From an uncultured Lactobacillus sp. (GTDB lineage: Bacteria; Bacillota; Bacilli; Lactobacillales; Lactobacillaceae), in NCBI GenBank assembly GCA_946482465.1, contig CAMLRL010000003.1, forward strand, positions 42,466 to 106,465: a stretch of 64,000 nucleotides of DNA, written 5' to 3'. Positions within the stretch are counted from its first letter, which is position 1. Each line of letters starts with the position of its first letter. Positions 8,691 through 17,488 of the stretch are shown one piece after another. Position numbers and translations under genes: made by a program. The notes under the pieces were generated by a model, which saw only the letters and a program-made list of their open reading frames with translations, ran no database searches and was not told where the DNA came from.

Positions 8691-9500
8691 TTACTTCTCT
8701 CCTGCTTCAAAAAAATGATTGATTAAGAAGACGTTAATACCAAGTATTATTAAATCAATGATAAACATCATTAATACAACGGATTCTAATCCCGCAAGAC
8801 CAGTAGATCTTAGTAAAAGTATATTGATAATATAGTTTGCAAAGACACTATAGAGCCTTACTAGTAATCCCACTAAGACGATAATTATAAATATGCGTAC
8901 AAAAGAAATTAGAATATGACTTGATGCATGTGGTAAAAAGTCTAAAATTGCTTGACTGGAAAAGTTAAGGAAACTAACCAAAAAGTAAAGAAAAAGGCAA
9001 GTAAGAATTAGCAGTAATATAATGCCAATAAAACTAAGAACTGCAGTACTGTTTAAATCAACTTTAATCTGTAAATTTTTGCCAAATTTAGTATTAGTAA
9101 ATATTGATAAAAATAAAAAACAAATTGCAATTAACACATCTAAGAGCACAAAATAAACCAATGAAACAAATGAACTTAAGATATTGGCAACATAAAACTT
9201 GCCATCACTGATTGGTGCTAAACGCCATGTTTGATTTCTATTTAACCGTTCATTTTCAACTACGATTAAAATGAATAAAATCGGTCCGAAAAAGAAAGTT
9301 AATGATGCAAATAGTGCCATCCATCCTGGTAAAAACTCGAGATTATCTTGCGAATTATAGTGAAACTTGCCAGAATAAAAACTAAAATAAGTAAAGAATG
9401 CTGAAACTAGAGAACTAATGAATTGCAGAATAACTAAAAGATAAACATTTTTGTTTTTTTTCTGCAGTAACTTTTCAAACAAATGATTGAAAACGTTCAT
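8691..9500 (-). CDS. ABC transporter permease of cassette 2 (permease D)
   Basis: The 269-residue protein has six predicted membrane segments and the family signatures NRNQTWRLAPISDGKFYVAN and FLNFSSQAILDFLPHA. Its first base pair overlaps the end of the cassette 2 ATPase gene, the same one-base TAATG junction seen in cassette 1. This identical junction supports descent of both cassettes from one ancestor, with permeases B and C added by further duplication. Confidence 0.8.
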   Translation of the reverse strand: MNVFNHLFEKLLQKKNKNVYLLVILQFISSLVSAFFTYFSFYSGKFHYNSQDNLEFLPGWMALFASLTFFFGPILFILIVVENERLNRNQTWRLAPISDGKFYVANILSSFVSLVYFVLLDVLIAICFLFLSIFTNTKFGKNLQIKVDLNSTAVLSFIGIILLLILTCLFLYFLVSFLNFSSQAILDFLPHASSHILISFVRIFIIIVLVGLLVRLYSVFANYIINILLLRSTGLAGLESVVLMMFIIDLIILGINVFLINHFFEAGEK

Positions 9501-10204
9501 TATTCCTCCTCCGCATCGTATAAACCTTCATAATAATCTTCAACACTTTTATGATGTTCGCGGATTTCCTCAGTAGATTTGTGCGTGTAAATAGTTTTAT
9601 CTTTGATAATAACGATTTCGTCAAGCATACTGGCTATTTCGTTGACAAAATGATCTGAAACAAGAATCGTTGAATTTTCCGGTTTCCATAAAATGATCGA
9701 ATTAATTATTTTTTTGCGCGCCATGGCATCTATTCCTGAAAAGGGCTCATCTAATAAATAAAGGTCAGCTTTGCGTGAAAATGCCAGTGCGATGATTAAC
9801 TTTTCTCTCATTCCTTTAGACATCTCAGATAAACGCATTTCTGAATCTAATTTCATAAACTGACGCAACTGTTCAAATTGATTTTGATCAAAGTCTTGAT
9901 AGATGATCTTATAAAATTTGACAATTTCTTTAATTTTCGTTGAATTAGCAAAACCCGTTAATCCATCAGTAAAGGACAAATGTGCTTTTCTTTCTGCAAT
10001 CGCATTCTCACCTGAAATAGTAACTGTCCCGTGGTAGTTTTTGGCCATACCGCTGATGATGCGCATTAAAGTTGTCTTCCCAGCACCATTCTCACCTAGA
10101 AGGGCTACAATTTTTCCTGGTTGTAAATTTAAATTGATATTATCCAAAATTGTTTTTAAATTTTTCTTGTAAGTTAGATCTCTTATTTCCAATAGATTTT
10201 CCAT
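9500..10204 (-). CDS. ABC transporter ATP-binding protein (cassette 2)
   Basis: This 234-residue ATPase has Walker A GENGAGKTT near residue 37, signature LSEMSKGM, Walker B LYLLDEPFSGID near 148 and switch histidine in ILVSDHFV. It is nearly collinear with the cassette 1 ATPase, sharing long identical stretches around HLSFTDGLTGFANSTKI. It follows the second GntR gene by nine bases. It presumably energises permeases B, C and D. Because the two ATPases are so similar they might also serve the permeases of the other cassette. Confidence 0.9.
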   Translation of the reverse strand: MENLLEIRDLTYKKNLKTILDNINLNLQPGKIVALLGENGAGKTTLMRIISGMAKNYHGTVTISGENAIAERKAHLSFTDGLTGFANSTKIKEIVKFYKIIYQDFDQNQFEQLRQFMKLDSEMRLSEMSKGMREKLIIALAFSRKADLYLLDEPFSGIDAMARKKIINSIILWKPENSTILVSDHFVNEIASMLDEIVIIKDKTIYTHKSTEEIREHHKSVEDYYEGLYDAEEE

Positions 10205-10213
10205 TTTTAACTC

Positions 10214-10567
10214 CTACTTTAAGTGTTCAGTTAAAATTAAATTAAGCTGTATCGTTGAAACCCCTAGGGCTTTCATATTATGCACAAATTTACTTTGTTC
10301 AGATTTGATAATGTCTTTTTTAATTTTTTCCAGTAATTTTTTATCATTAGTCACAAAATGACCCTCTCCTCTTTTAGTAATTAAAAGCCCTGATGTAGTC
10401 ATTTGTTTGAGCGCTTTTTGAATAGTGTTCACGTTGACCATTAGATGGGTTGCCAAATTACGGACAGAGGGAATTTTCTGACTGGGTTTAAGTTTTCCGG
10501 TAATTATTTGGCGACATAAATCTTCTTGGATTTGAACATATATCGGCCTATCATCTTTAAACTTCAT
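10214..10567 (-). CDS. GntR family (YtrA-like) transcriptional regulator 2
   Basis: The 117-residue protein has an N-terminal winged helix (KIPSVRNLATHLMVNVNTIQ and TKRGEGHFV) and a short helical tail. It is a clear paralogue of the regulator at 6397-6768. It is the first gene of the second cassette and lies just downstream of a perfect inverted repeat that is probably its operator. YtrA-type regulators normally repress their own operon; the inducing signal is unknown. Confidence 0.88.
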   Translation of the reverse strand: MKFKDDRPIYVQIQEDLCRQIITGKLKPSQKIPSVRNLATHLMVNVNTIQKALKQMTTSGLLITKRGEGHFVTNDKKLLEKIKKDIIKSEQSKFVHNMKALGVSTIQLNLILTEHLK

Positions 10568-10581
10568 ATTTTCCCTCTAAC

Positions 10582-10601
10582 TGTATTACATATATAATAC
10601 A
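10582..10601 (-). promoter_or_regulatory. Candidate YtrA-type operator upstream of GntR gene 2
   Basis: TGTATTA and TAATACA form a perfect 7-base inverted repeat with a 6-base spacer. The site lies about 15 bases upstream of the regulator start and resembles the one at 6788-6807. Its position fits autoregulation. Confidence 0.65.
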
Positions 10602-11056
10602 CTATAATATTACAATAAAATTAAAGTTTATGCAATTAATTGTTTAAAATCTTTTTCTGCGAAAAATTAAATAGCCAGCATAAGTACTAACTTTATTCAG
10701 TTGTAAGATAATAATATTTTTTATTTTCACTCACCTTTCCCCCAAAATTTTTATTAGTGATATACCTTGATATTACACTAATATAATAAAATAAATAAAT
10801 GATAATGGCAAGTGCATCTTTACAAATAATCTTAGAATTATTTAAGTGTTCCACATTACGTCCGAAAAATCTTAAAAAAGCAAAAAAAGCGCATAAAACC
10901 ATTTTTGACAATGATTTTATACGCTTTTTCTTGTCTTTGTATTAGTTGTGCATAATTTTACTAACTTTTTGATAGCTTAATTATCTTTATTACAGCAACT
11001 TTTAGCTCTTTATTTATTTTTAATTATGTGAGTTATAAATAGTCAGTTTTGTTTCA
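10602..11056. other. Intergenic stretch with no convincing gene
   Basis: This AT-rich stretch separates the second ABC cassette from pepT. Apart from the hairpin at 10882-10929 I see no gene: the only longer open frame (minus strand, 10693-10911) lacks a ribosome binding site and overlaps that hairpin. Confidence 0.6.
10882..10929 (-). terminator. Probable terminator downstream of pepT
   Basis: AAAAAGCGCATAAAA pairs with TTTTATACGCTTTTT (one mismatch) around a loop of about 16 bases. On the minus strand the hairpin is followed by a run of T. It lies about 130 bases after the pepT stop. Confidence 0.6.
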
Positions 11057-12298
11057 CTACTTGTTATCAGCAGCAGTCATTTGCACCATTTTTATCATGA
11101 CATCTACAGCTTTTGCCATGGATTCCAGTACTGTGTACTCGAAGCGTCCGTGCATGTTTTCTTGACCAGAGAACAGATCCGGACAAGGCAAACCTCTATA
11201 AGTCAGAAGTGAACCATCTGTCCCTCCCCTTACGGGGTCTTCATTGATGGTTAAGCCTTCAGCTTGATATGCTTTTCTCGCTAAATTAACAATTTCCATG
11301 TGATCTTTAAGAATATCAGCCATATTGTAATATTGATCTCTCATGTTAAGCTTAATTCTTTCTGTGCCGAAATCCTTATTCATTTGATTGACAATAGCTC
11401 TGACTTTATTTTTACGATCTTCAAGACCATCTCTCTCAAAGTCGCGCACGATGTATTCCATTTGTGCGTTGTCTACTGTACCAGTAAAGTTGGTCAGATG
11501 ATAAAAGCCTTCTCTCCCAGCCGTCTTTTCAGGAACTTCGTTTTGCGGAAGTTGATTTTGGAAGTTAATACCAACCTGGATAGCATTGATCATCTGATCT
11601 TTAGCCACTGAAGGATGCACATTTACTCCTTGAATATCAAGCGTAAAAGTAGCAGCAGAAAAAGTGCCCCAATCTAACTTACCTGGAGCCCCGCCATCGA
11701 CTGTGAAAGCAAAATCAGCACCAAATTCTTCGATATCAAAATGCTGAGCACCCATACCGATTTCTTCATCAGGAGTAAAACCAAAGCGAATCTTGCCGTG
11801 TTTGATTTCTGGGTGGTTTAACAAATATTCTGCTACAGTAACTAATTCTGCTACGCCACATTTATCATCCCCGCCCAGCAAAGTGTCACCAGATGCTGTA
11901 ATGATAGTCTGTCCCGCATATTTCTTTAAGTTGGGAAACTCGGCCGGATCCAAATAAAAATTAGAGTCGCCTAATTTAATTTTAGATTTACCGTCATAAT
12001 TTTCATGAACTTGCGGCTTAACATTTTCGGCATTAAAGTCTGCGGTATCACAGTGTGCTAAAAGTCCCATTACAGGAACATCATAATCTACATTAGCTGG
12101 AATTTCGGCAATAACACAGCCTGATTTCTGATTATAATGCACATCAGATAAGCCTAATTTTTCTAGGTCAGGTAGAATTACTTCTTTTTGAAAGACTTCT
12201 TGGCGTTCAGTTGAAGGGAAACGATCTGAGTGTTCATCTGAGCGTGAATTGACTTTGACATATTTTAAAAATCTGGGCAATAAATTTGGATATTCCAT
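11057..12298 (-). CDS. pepT: Tripeptide aminopeptidase PepT (M20 metallopeptidase)
   Basis: The 413-residue cytosolic peptidase removes the N-terminal residue from tripeptides, the last steps in using imported oligopeptides. The two-zinc site is visible: LLAHCDTAD (His, near residue 80), GGDDKCGVAE (bridging Asp, near 143), TPDEEIGMGA (catalytic and ligand Glu, near 176), FTVDGG (Asp, near 198) and the final His in ENMHGRFEY near 382. The length is typical for PepT. It lies 13 bases downstream of the Nif3-like gene on the same strand. Confidence 0.95.
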   Translation of the reverse strand: MEYPNLLPRFLKYVKVNSRSDEHSDRFPSTERQEVFQKEVILPDLEKLGLSDVHYNQKSGCVIAEIPANVDYDVPVMGLLAHCDTADFNAENVKPQVHENYDGKSKIKLGDSNFYLDPAEFPNLKKYAGQTIITASGDTLLGGDDKCGVAELVTVAEYLLNHPEIKHGKIRFGFTPDEEIGMGAQHFDIEEFGADFAFTVDGGAPGKLDWGTFSAATFTLDIQGVNVHPSVAKDQMINAIQVGINFQNQLPQNEVPEKTAGREGFYHLTNFTGTVDNAQMEYIVRDFERDGLEDRKNKVRAIVNQMNKDFGTERIKLNMRDQYYNMADILKDHMEIVNLARKAYQAEGLTINEDPVRGGTDGSLLTYRGLPCPDLFSGQENMHGRFEYTVLESMAKAVDVMIKMVQMTAADNK

Positions 12299-12311
12299 TT
12301 TTTCTCCTTAC

Positions 12312-13109
12312 CTAAAATAAATCTTGAAATGGATTGGTTGAAACTTTTGATTCTGCGACTTGGACATCCCATGAATTTTCTTCATTCCAACGTACTAATT
12401 TCTGGTAAATTTTTTCTTTAAAAATCTTTTCAGTATAGTGTCCCGGATCAACGACTGTTAAACCCGCTGAAATCATATCATGGCCTGTATGGTAATAAAC
12501 ATCGCCAGTAATAAAAGCATCAATTTTTTCTGCTACAGCTTCAGGCCAGTATTTACCGCCATCGCCGCAAATAAAACAAACAGATGAAATAGTTTGCTTA
12601 TTATCAGCAGTAATTAATCTTACCATTTTTACCTGCATCTTGTCTTTAACATAATAGGCAAAGTCTTGAGCAGACAATGGTTGCGGCAATCTGCCTTTGC
12701 GTCCAATTGCAATGCCATCTTCATCAGGACAAAAAGGTTCAATGTCTTTTAAGCCTAATTCTTCGGCCTGCCAATCACTAGAGCCATCTTCTGCTTTATC
12801 TGAATTAGTGTGAATAGAATAGACTGTTATTCCATGAGCAATAATTTTGCCATACATAGCATATTGCGGATTGGCAAAATTCAGATTTGGCGCCGGTCGG
12901 AACATTAGCGGATGATGACTGATAATTAAGTCAACTCCTTTTTGCACTGCTTCGTCAACTACTTGAGGTCTAACATCTAATGTTGTCAATATTTTAGTGA
13001 CATTCTGCTCAAGAGAACCTATTTGAATACCAACTGGATCACCCTTGCTGGCAATTTCTTCAGGAAAATGCTTTTTTAAAACGGCTACTACATCTTTAAC
13101 TTTAGTCAT
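12312..13109 (-). CDS. Nif3/YqfO-family dinuclear metal-centre protein
   Basis: The 265-residue protein belongs to the NIF3/GTP cyclohydrolase I type 2-like family. The metal-binding histidines are in DLIISHHPLMFRPAP near residue 61 and in YSIHTNSD near residue 99; GHYTEK near the C-terminus adds another. It is the short form without the inserted PII-like domain seen in the roughly 370-residue Bacillus protein. The biochemical function of the family is unsettled. Its start overlaps the end of trmK by eight bases, an arrangement conserved in Firmicutes. Confidence 0.88.
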   Translation of the reverse strand: MTKVKDVVAVLKKHFPEEIASKGDPVGIQIGSLEQNVTKILTTLDVRPQVVDEAVQKGVDLIISHHPLMFRPAPNLNFANPQYAMYGKIIAHGITVYSIHTNSDKAEDGSSDWQAEELGLKDIEPFCPDEDGIAIGRKGRLPQPLSAQDFAYYVKDKMQVKMVRLITADNKQTISSVCFICGDGGKYWPEAVAEKIDAFITGDVYYHTGHDMISAGLTVVDPGHYTEKIFKEKIYQKLVRWNEENSWDVQVAESKVSTNPFQDLF

Positions 13110-13785
13110 TTAACTCCCCTTCAATCATTTTTATTTCATCTTCAATTTGCCTGATATGTGCCCTATCTTTTTCTTGGGCTTTATTTAAATTAGACAGCAG
13201 CCTCTGATGATAGGCTAATTGATCCTGCCATTTTTGATAAAAAACCTGATTTTTTTCTTTTAGTATTTCTGGGCCAAAAAATATTTGCCGGTCAGTTAAC
13301 CTGATAGTACTTTCTACCTCTTGTGCCTTGATCAGCTCATATATATGCCCGGCTTCAGAGATAATTTTTTCATCAATAATTTGATACTTATGTGTTGAAA
13401 GCCATTCACGCACACCAGCTTCACCTACGTTAGGTTCCAAAATTAAAGTCGCAAAATGAAAATTTTCTGACCAAGCTTTATCTAAAATATTGGTCATTAA
13501 TTTACCACCCATACCAGCAATTACCACTGTATCAATTCTGTCTTTGGCGCTAACTGTTTCAAGACCGGATCCCAGACGGGTTTCAATTTTGTCTTTTAAG
13601 CCGGCCGCAACGATATCTTTTTCCGCATTTTGTAAGGGACCGGCTGCTACGTCACTGGCAATAGCATAATCAACTTTACCCTCTTTTACTAATTGGATTG
13701 GTAAATAAGCGTGATCTGTTCCGATGTCAGCAATTCGGGCTCCTTGATCAACCATTTGTGCTAAAGTACTTAATCGTAAATTCAT
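13102..13785 (-). CDS. trmK: tRNA (adenine(22)-N1)-methyltransferase TrmK
   Basis: TrmK methylates N1 of A22 in the D-loop of certain tRNAs using SAM. I start it at the ATG at 13785, with AGTAGGATAAAG upstream, giving 227 residues; the open frame extends 12 codons further without a good site. RIADIGTDHAYLPI near residue 20 is the SAM-binding motif, DTVVIAGMGGKLM near 84 is the conserved motif of the family, and LEPN follows near 112. The C-terminus is a helical coiled region, as in Bacillus TrmK. It is coupled to the nif3-like gene. Confidence 0.9.
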   Translation of the reverse strand: MNLRLSTLAQMVDQGARIADIGTDHAYLPIQLVKEGKVDYAIASDVAAGPLQNAEKDIVAAGLKDKIETRLGSGLETVSAKDRIDTVVIAGMGGKLMTNILDKAWSENFHFATLILEPNVGEAGVREWLSTHKYQIIDEKIISEAGHIYELIKAQEVESTIRLTDRQIFFGPEILKEKNQVFYQKWQDQLAYHQRLLSNLNKAQEKDRAHIRQIEDEIKMIEGELND

Positions 13786-13856
13786 CTTTATCCTACTTTC
13801 TTTATAATAGAATTTTAGCATAATGCTTTTTATAAGATAAAAATAAAATAATAAAT

Positions 13857-14442
13857 TTAGTTACTCTTATTATTAGTTTCTAAATCAATCTGGCTGTCAA
13901 ACATGCTTGCTTCGCTTTTAGCAATGTGATGAGCAACTTCAATCACTGTTCCGGGAAATTCTTTTAAGAAAGCGGCGTGGATTTTTTGAGACAATTTTGT
14001 GTCCAATGAGGAAGTAGCTTCGTCTGCTAACAAAATTTGTCTTTGCTTAAGCAGCGCGCGGGCAATTTCTATGCGCTGATTTTGCCCTCCTGACAAATTT
14101 TTACCTCCAAGACCAACTTGATACTGATACCCTTTTTTTCTAACCAGTTCTTCTAGGCCAGCTTTAGAAACCGCCTTATTCAGTTCTTGTTGGGTAACCT
14201 TTTGCCCTAAAGTAATATTGTATTCAATCGTATCATTTAATATAAACGGTTGTTGATTGATTAAAGCAAAGAGTTCATGTAATAGCGAATATAGTTAATC
14301 CGGGCAAGTTTCCCGTAGGCTTTTGAGCAAAGGAGATGAATACTTTTAAAAGATAAGCTAAAAATACTGATTGAAATGAATCAAGAATTGAAATAAATAG
14401 AAAAAGAAAAAGTTTCCATTTCTTCGCATATTTGAGAGCCAT
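13857..14442 (-). pseudogene. ABC exporter gene collapsed by a large internal deletion
   Basis: An ATG at 14442 with the strong site GGAGGATAAC opens a 55-codon frame encoding the first membrane helix of an ABC exporter (LFLFLFISILDSFQSVFLAY near residue 11), ending at a stop at about 14275. There a different frame takes over: [17 protein letters not shown], then [16 protein letters not shown] and [12 protein letters not shown], which are the Q-loop region, signature and Walker B of an ABC ATPase. The last four membrane helices or more, plus Walker A, are missing. A functional gene would be near 1.6 kb, so roughly 1 kb was lost at about 14280. The tail ([11 protein letters not shown]) resembles the intact exporter at 27559-29166. 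Confidence 0.85.
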
Positions 14443-14621
14443 GTTATCCTCCTAAAACTTAAAATAGATTACAAGTATAATGGAACAAATTAATAAAAGC
14501 CACAAAATTTCTGGTCTAATTTAAATTTGCTGGCAAAAAAGTGAGAAAAATGTTCTTTTTCTTTCTAAATCGCTATTTTATAATTGATAATAAGATTTAA
14601 AAGAAAGAGATTTTTTACTTA

Positions 14622-15062
14622 ATGGATAGAACTGAACCAGTTACTTTAACGAATATGTGTATGATTAAAAGCAAAAATAAAATATTAGTGTTAGATCGCA
14701 ATGACCCCTATTGGCCAGGACTTACTTTTCCAGGAGGCCATGTTGAAGATCATGAATCTTTTCATGACTCAGTGGTGCGAGAAGTTAAGGAAGAAACAAA
14801 TTTAGATATTAAGAACCCGCGTCTATGTGGTATTAAGCAATTCTATGATGAAAACGATCACCGTTATCTCGTTCTTTTTTACATAGCGACTGAATTTACC
14901 GGTACAGTCAAAGCCTCAAGGGAAGGCGAATTGACGTGGATGACTGAGGAAGAACTTTTGCAACATAAGTTAGCTTATAATTTTGACCGTGACTTACTGG
15001 TGTATTTTAATGAAGAAATTGGTGAACACATATTAGATGGTCAGCGGGATGAATTATTTTAA
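14622..15062 (+). CDS. NUDIX hydrolase (MutT-like)
   Basis: The 146-residue protein has the Nudix box GGHVEDHESFHDSVVREVKE followed by ETNL at about residues 38-61. It fits GX5EX7REUXEE except that the usual final glycine is asparagine. The enzyme should hydrolyse a nucleoside diphosphate linked to another group, for example an oxidised dNTP as in MutT/YtkD-type proteins. The substrate is not determinable. It is followed by the CPBP protease gene after 12 bases and both probably share a transcript. It sits in the insert between rpoD and trmK. Confidence 0.88.
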   Translation: MDRTEPVTLTNMCMIKSKNKILVLDRNDPYWPGLTFPGGHVEDHESFHDSVVREVKEETNLDIKNPRLCGIKQFYDENDHRYLVLFYIATEFTGTVKASREGELTWMTEEELLQHKLAYNFDRDLLVYFNEEIGEHILDGQRDELF

Positions 15063-15074
15063 GGAGAATTTGAA

Positions 15075-16307
15075 ATGCTTTCTGAACAAGCAATTAAGCG
15101 TTGGCATCTAGGACAAATAATAGTCCAAGAAATTCTGATCATTGTGGCGCTTGTGTTATTTTTTAAAATTAACCCCTTGTCCAAAAGTAAAATTGGGGCA
15201 ATGGTAGTTCTGCCAGTTTTGTTTATACTAATACTTTTACAACTAACACTCCTAAACGAAAAACATCCTGCACGAAAATTAGTCCAATTTAATCATTATT
15301 TTCAAGCTGCTAACATCCAAATATGTTTTTTAGTACTTCTCACAATCGGAGCAAGTTTTATCAAAGTTTTAAATACTAAGAACCTTATCTGGTTATTAAT
15401 TCCACTTACTTTGTACGAACTAGTTATGCTAGTTCCTATGGCAGAACTGGCCTGGGGAAAGATAAATAGTGTAATTGGGCAAATCATAACTTTATTATTA
15501 TTCTCAAGTCTGATAGTTGCTATTTTAGAAATGTTGACTATGTATAGCTACCCTTCTTGGCTACAAATGCTTAATAAAACTGAAATTACTGGAGCAATTT
15601 GCTTTGTCATCACTTCAGTAGTTGTCATGAATAAATGGGGCTATCAAACTCCCGGCTTGAGATTGAGTTCAAAAGCTAAATATGCAGTTCTGGGTTTTAT
15701 TGCTTTATTTATTATTATTGACTGCTTGTTTAATGCTTTTAATGTGGCAGATAAATGGGGACAACTGCTCACGAGCTGGGATTTTCAGATCACTACGAAG
15801 CATATAATAAAGTTCATTTGCGAAGGCATAGCAGCTGGTATAGCTGAAGAATGGTTGATGCGTTTTTGTGTTTTAAGCATCTTACTTAAAACTTTTAAAA
15901 ATGCGCAACATCAAATCTTATGGTCGGTTGTATTAGACGGTTTAATCTTTGGAGCACTTCATATTGTTAACCTGATAGAGCAGCCAATACCGGCCACAAT
16001 TTTACAAATGATTAATGCAAGTGTAGCTGGTATTACTTTTGCAGCAATTTATCTTTATACTGGGTCTTTTTTCATAAATATGGGCTATCATGCAGTTTTT
16101 GATATTCTAGCTTTCCTAGCTTCCGGTACCACGACCATGACTAATCCCACTGTTTTTGAATGGCAGTATTTGATCTTAACAACCTTAGCTTATCTGGCTT
16201 TTTCATTTTTCTTATTGTCAGGTAAACGCAAAAATGTTGTTGAATACAACATGGAGCAATGGGGATTAGCTGATAATTATGGAGTTTACGGCTTAAACTT
16301 TAAATAA
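15075..16307 (+). CDS. CPBP-family intramembrane metalloprotease (Abi/CAAX type)
   Basis: The 410-residue protein has ten or so membrane segments. The CPBP catalytic motifs lie in the C-terminal half: the EEWLMR glutamate pair and arginine near residue 257, the FGALH histidine near 295 and the GYHAVFD motif near 337. Relatives include bacteriocin-immunity and prenyl-protein protease-like proteins of lactic acid bacteria; the substrate here is unknown. A GGAG ribosome binding site lies 9 bases upstream. The N-terminal 190 residues are an extra membrane region beyond the core domain. Confidence 0.85.
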   Translation: MLSEQAIKRWHLGQIIVQEILIIVALVLFFKINPLSKSKIGAMVVLPVLFILILLQLTLLNEKHPARKLVQFNHYFQAANIQICFLVLLTIGASFIKVLNTKNLIWLLIPLTLYELVMLVPMAELAWGKINSVIGQIITLLLFSSLIVAILEMLTMYSYPSWLQMLNKTEITGAICFVITSVVVMNKWGYQTPGLRLSSKAKYAVLGFIALFIIIDCLFNAFNVADKWGQLLTSWDFQITTKHIIKFICEGIAAGIAEEWLMRFCVLSILLKTFKNAQHQILWSVVLDGLIFGALHIVNLIEQPIPATILQMINASVAGITFAAIYLYTGSFFINMGYHAVFDILAFLASGTTTMTNPTVFEWQYLILTTLAYLAFSFFLLSGKRKNVVEYNMEQWGLADNYGVYGLNFK

Positions 16308-16308
16308 T

Positions 16309-16343
16309 AAAAAAGACAAGATTTTTTGAAATCTTGTCTTTTT
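16309..16343. terminator. Bidirectional terminator between the CPBP gene and rpoD
   Basis: AAAAAGACAAGATTT pairs with its complement around a short loop and has A and T runs on its flanks. It lies between two convergent genes and can stop transcription from both sides. Confidence 0.88.
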
Positions 16344-16353
16344 GTTTAGCTAT

Positions 16354-17475
16354 TTAATCTAAGAAATCACGTAGTTGATTTGATCTACTTGGATGACGTA
16401 ATTTACGCAAAGCCTTTGCTTCAATCTGACGAATTCGCTCTCTTGTAACCCCAAATACTTTTCCAACTTCTTCTAGAGTTCTAGTGCGACCATCATCTAA
16501 GCCAAAGCGTAACCGCAAAACATTCTCCTCGCGATCAGTTAAAGTATCAAGAACTTCTTCTAATTGTTCTTTGAGCATTTCATAAGAAGCATGTTGTTCA
16601 GGACTAGTTGCATCTTTATCTTTGATAAAGTCACCTAAATGAGAGTCATCTTCTTCTCCAATAGGAGTTTCCAAAGAGACTGGTTCTTGAGCAATTTTCA
16701 AAATGTCGCGAACTTTAGCAGTAGGCATATCCATTTCGGCTCCAATTTCTTCTGGAGTTGGTTCGCGTCCTAAATCCTGCAATAGTTGTCTTTGAATCCT
16801 AATTAACTTATTGATAGTTTCAACCATGTGAACTGGAATTCTAATAGTTCTGGCTTGGTCGGCAATAGCACGTGTAATTGCTTGCCTAATCCACCAAGTG
16901 GCATAGGTTGAAAATTTGAAACCTAAACTGTAGTCAAACTTGTCTACGGCTTTCATCAGTCCCATGTTGCCTTCTTGGATTAGGTCTAAAAATGACATAC
17001 CACGACCAACATAACGTTTTGCAATCGAAACTACCAAACGCAAGTTAGCTTCAGCTAATTCTTGTTTAGCTTCTTCGTCACCTTTTTCAATCCTTTTTGC
17101 CAAAGAAATTTCCTGATCAGCATTTAGTAATGGTACCCTACCAATTTCTTTAAGATACATTCTGACAGGATCATTCATTCTAACGCTCGAAGGAGCAGAC
17201 ATATCCTTTAATTCAGCTTTTTCAACATCTTTTTGTTTCTTCAAAGCTAAACTAGAAGGATTGCCCTTTTCATCAACGATACTAATCCCATTATCTTCGA
17301 ATTCCTGAACGAGTTGGTCGACTGCCTTTCCTTGGAGTTTATAAGGCTTAATCAATCGATCAACAAATTCATCTTCGGTAATTGATTTATCTTTTTTAAC
17401 TTCTTTAACAACTTTTTTGACCATCTTATCTAAAGATAATTGCTCGTTGTTCTCAGTCTTTTTATTCTCTGCCAC
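16354..17475 (-). CDS. rpoD: Primary sigma factor SigA (RpoD)
   Basis: The 373-residue protein is the housekeeping sigma subunit of RNA polymerase. Region 1.1 is at residues 1-80. Region 1.2 begins near [16 protein letters not shown] (107). Region 2 holds [20 protein letters not shown] (2.3/2.4, -10 recognition, near 191). Region 3 is near 225-290, and region 4 holds [18 protein letters not shown] and [20 protein letters not shown] (-35 recognition, C-terminal). The length is typical for Firmicutes. It follows dnaG by 13 bases in the classic primase-sigma operon. Confidence 0.97.
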   Translation of the reverse strand: MAENKKTENNEQLSLDKMVKKVVKEVKKDKSITEDEFVDRLIKPYKLQGKAVDQLVQEFEDNGISIVDEKGNPSSLALKKQKDVEKAELKDMSAPSSVRMNDPVRMYLKEIGRVPLLNADQEISLAKRIEKGDEEAKQELAEANLRLVVSIAKRYVGRGMSFLDLIQEGNMGLMKAVDKFDYSLGFKFSTYATWWIRQAITRAIADQARTIRIPVHMVETINKLIRIQRQLLQDLGREPTPEEIGAEMDMPTAKVRDILKIAQEPVSLETPIGEEDDSHLGDFIKDKDATSPEQHASYEMLKEQLEEVLDTLTDREENVLRLRFGLDDGRTRTLEEVGKVFGVTRERIRQIEAKALRKLRHPSRSNQLRDFLD

Positions 17476-17488
17476 AATAAGCCCCCCT

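Noticed and set aside
10693..10911. A 72-codon frame on the minus strand
   Set aside because: It has no ribosome binding site, an unlikely composition, and its start lies inside a terminator-like hairpin.
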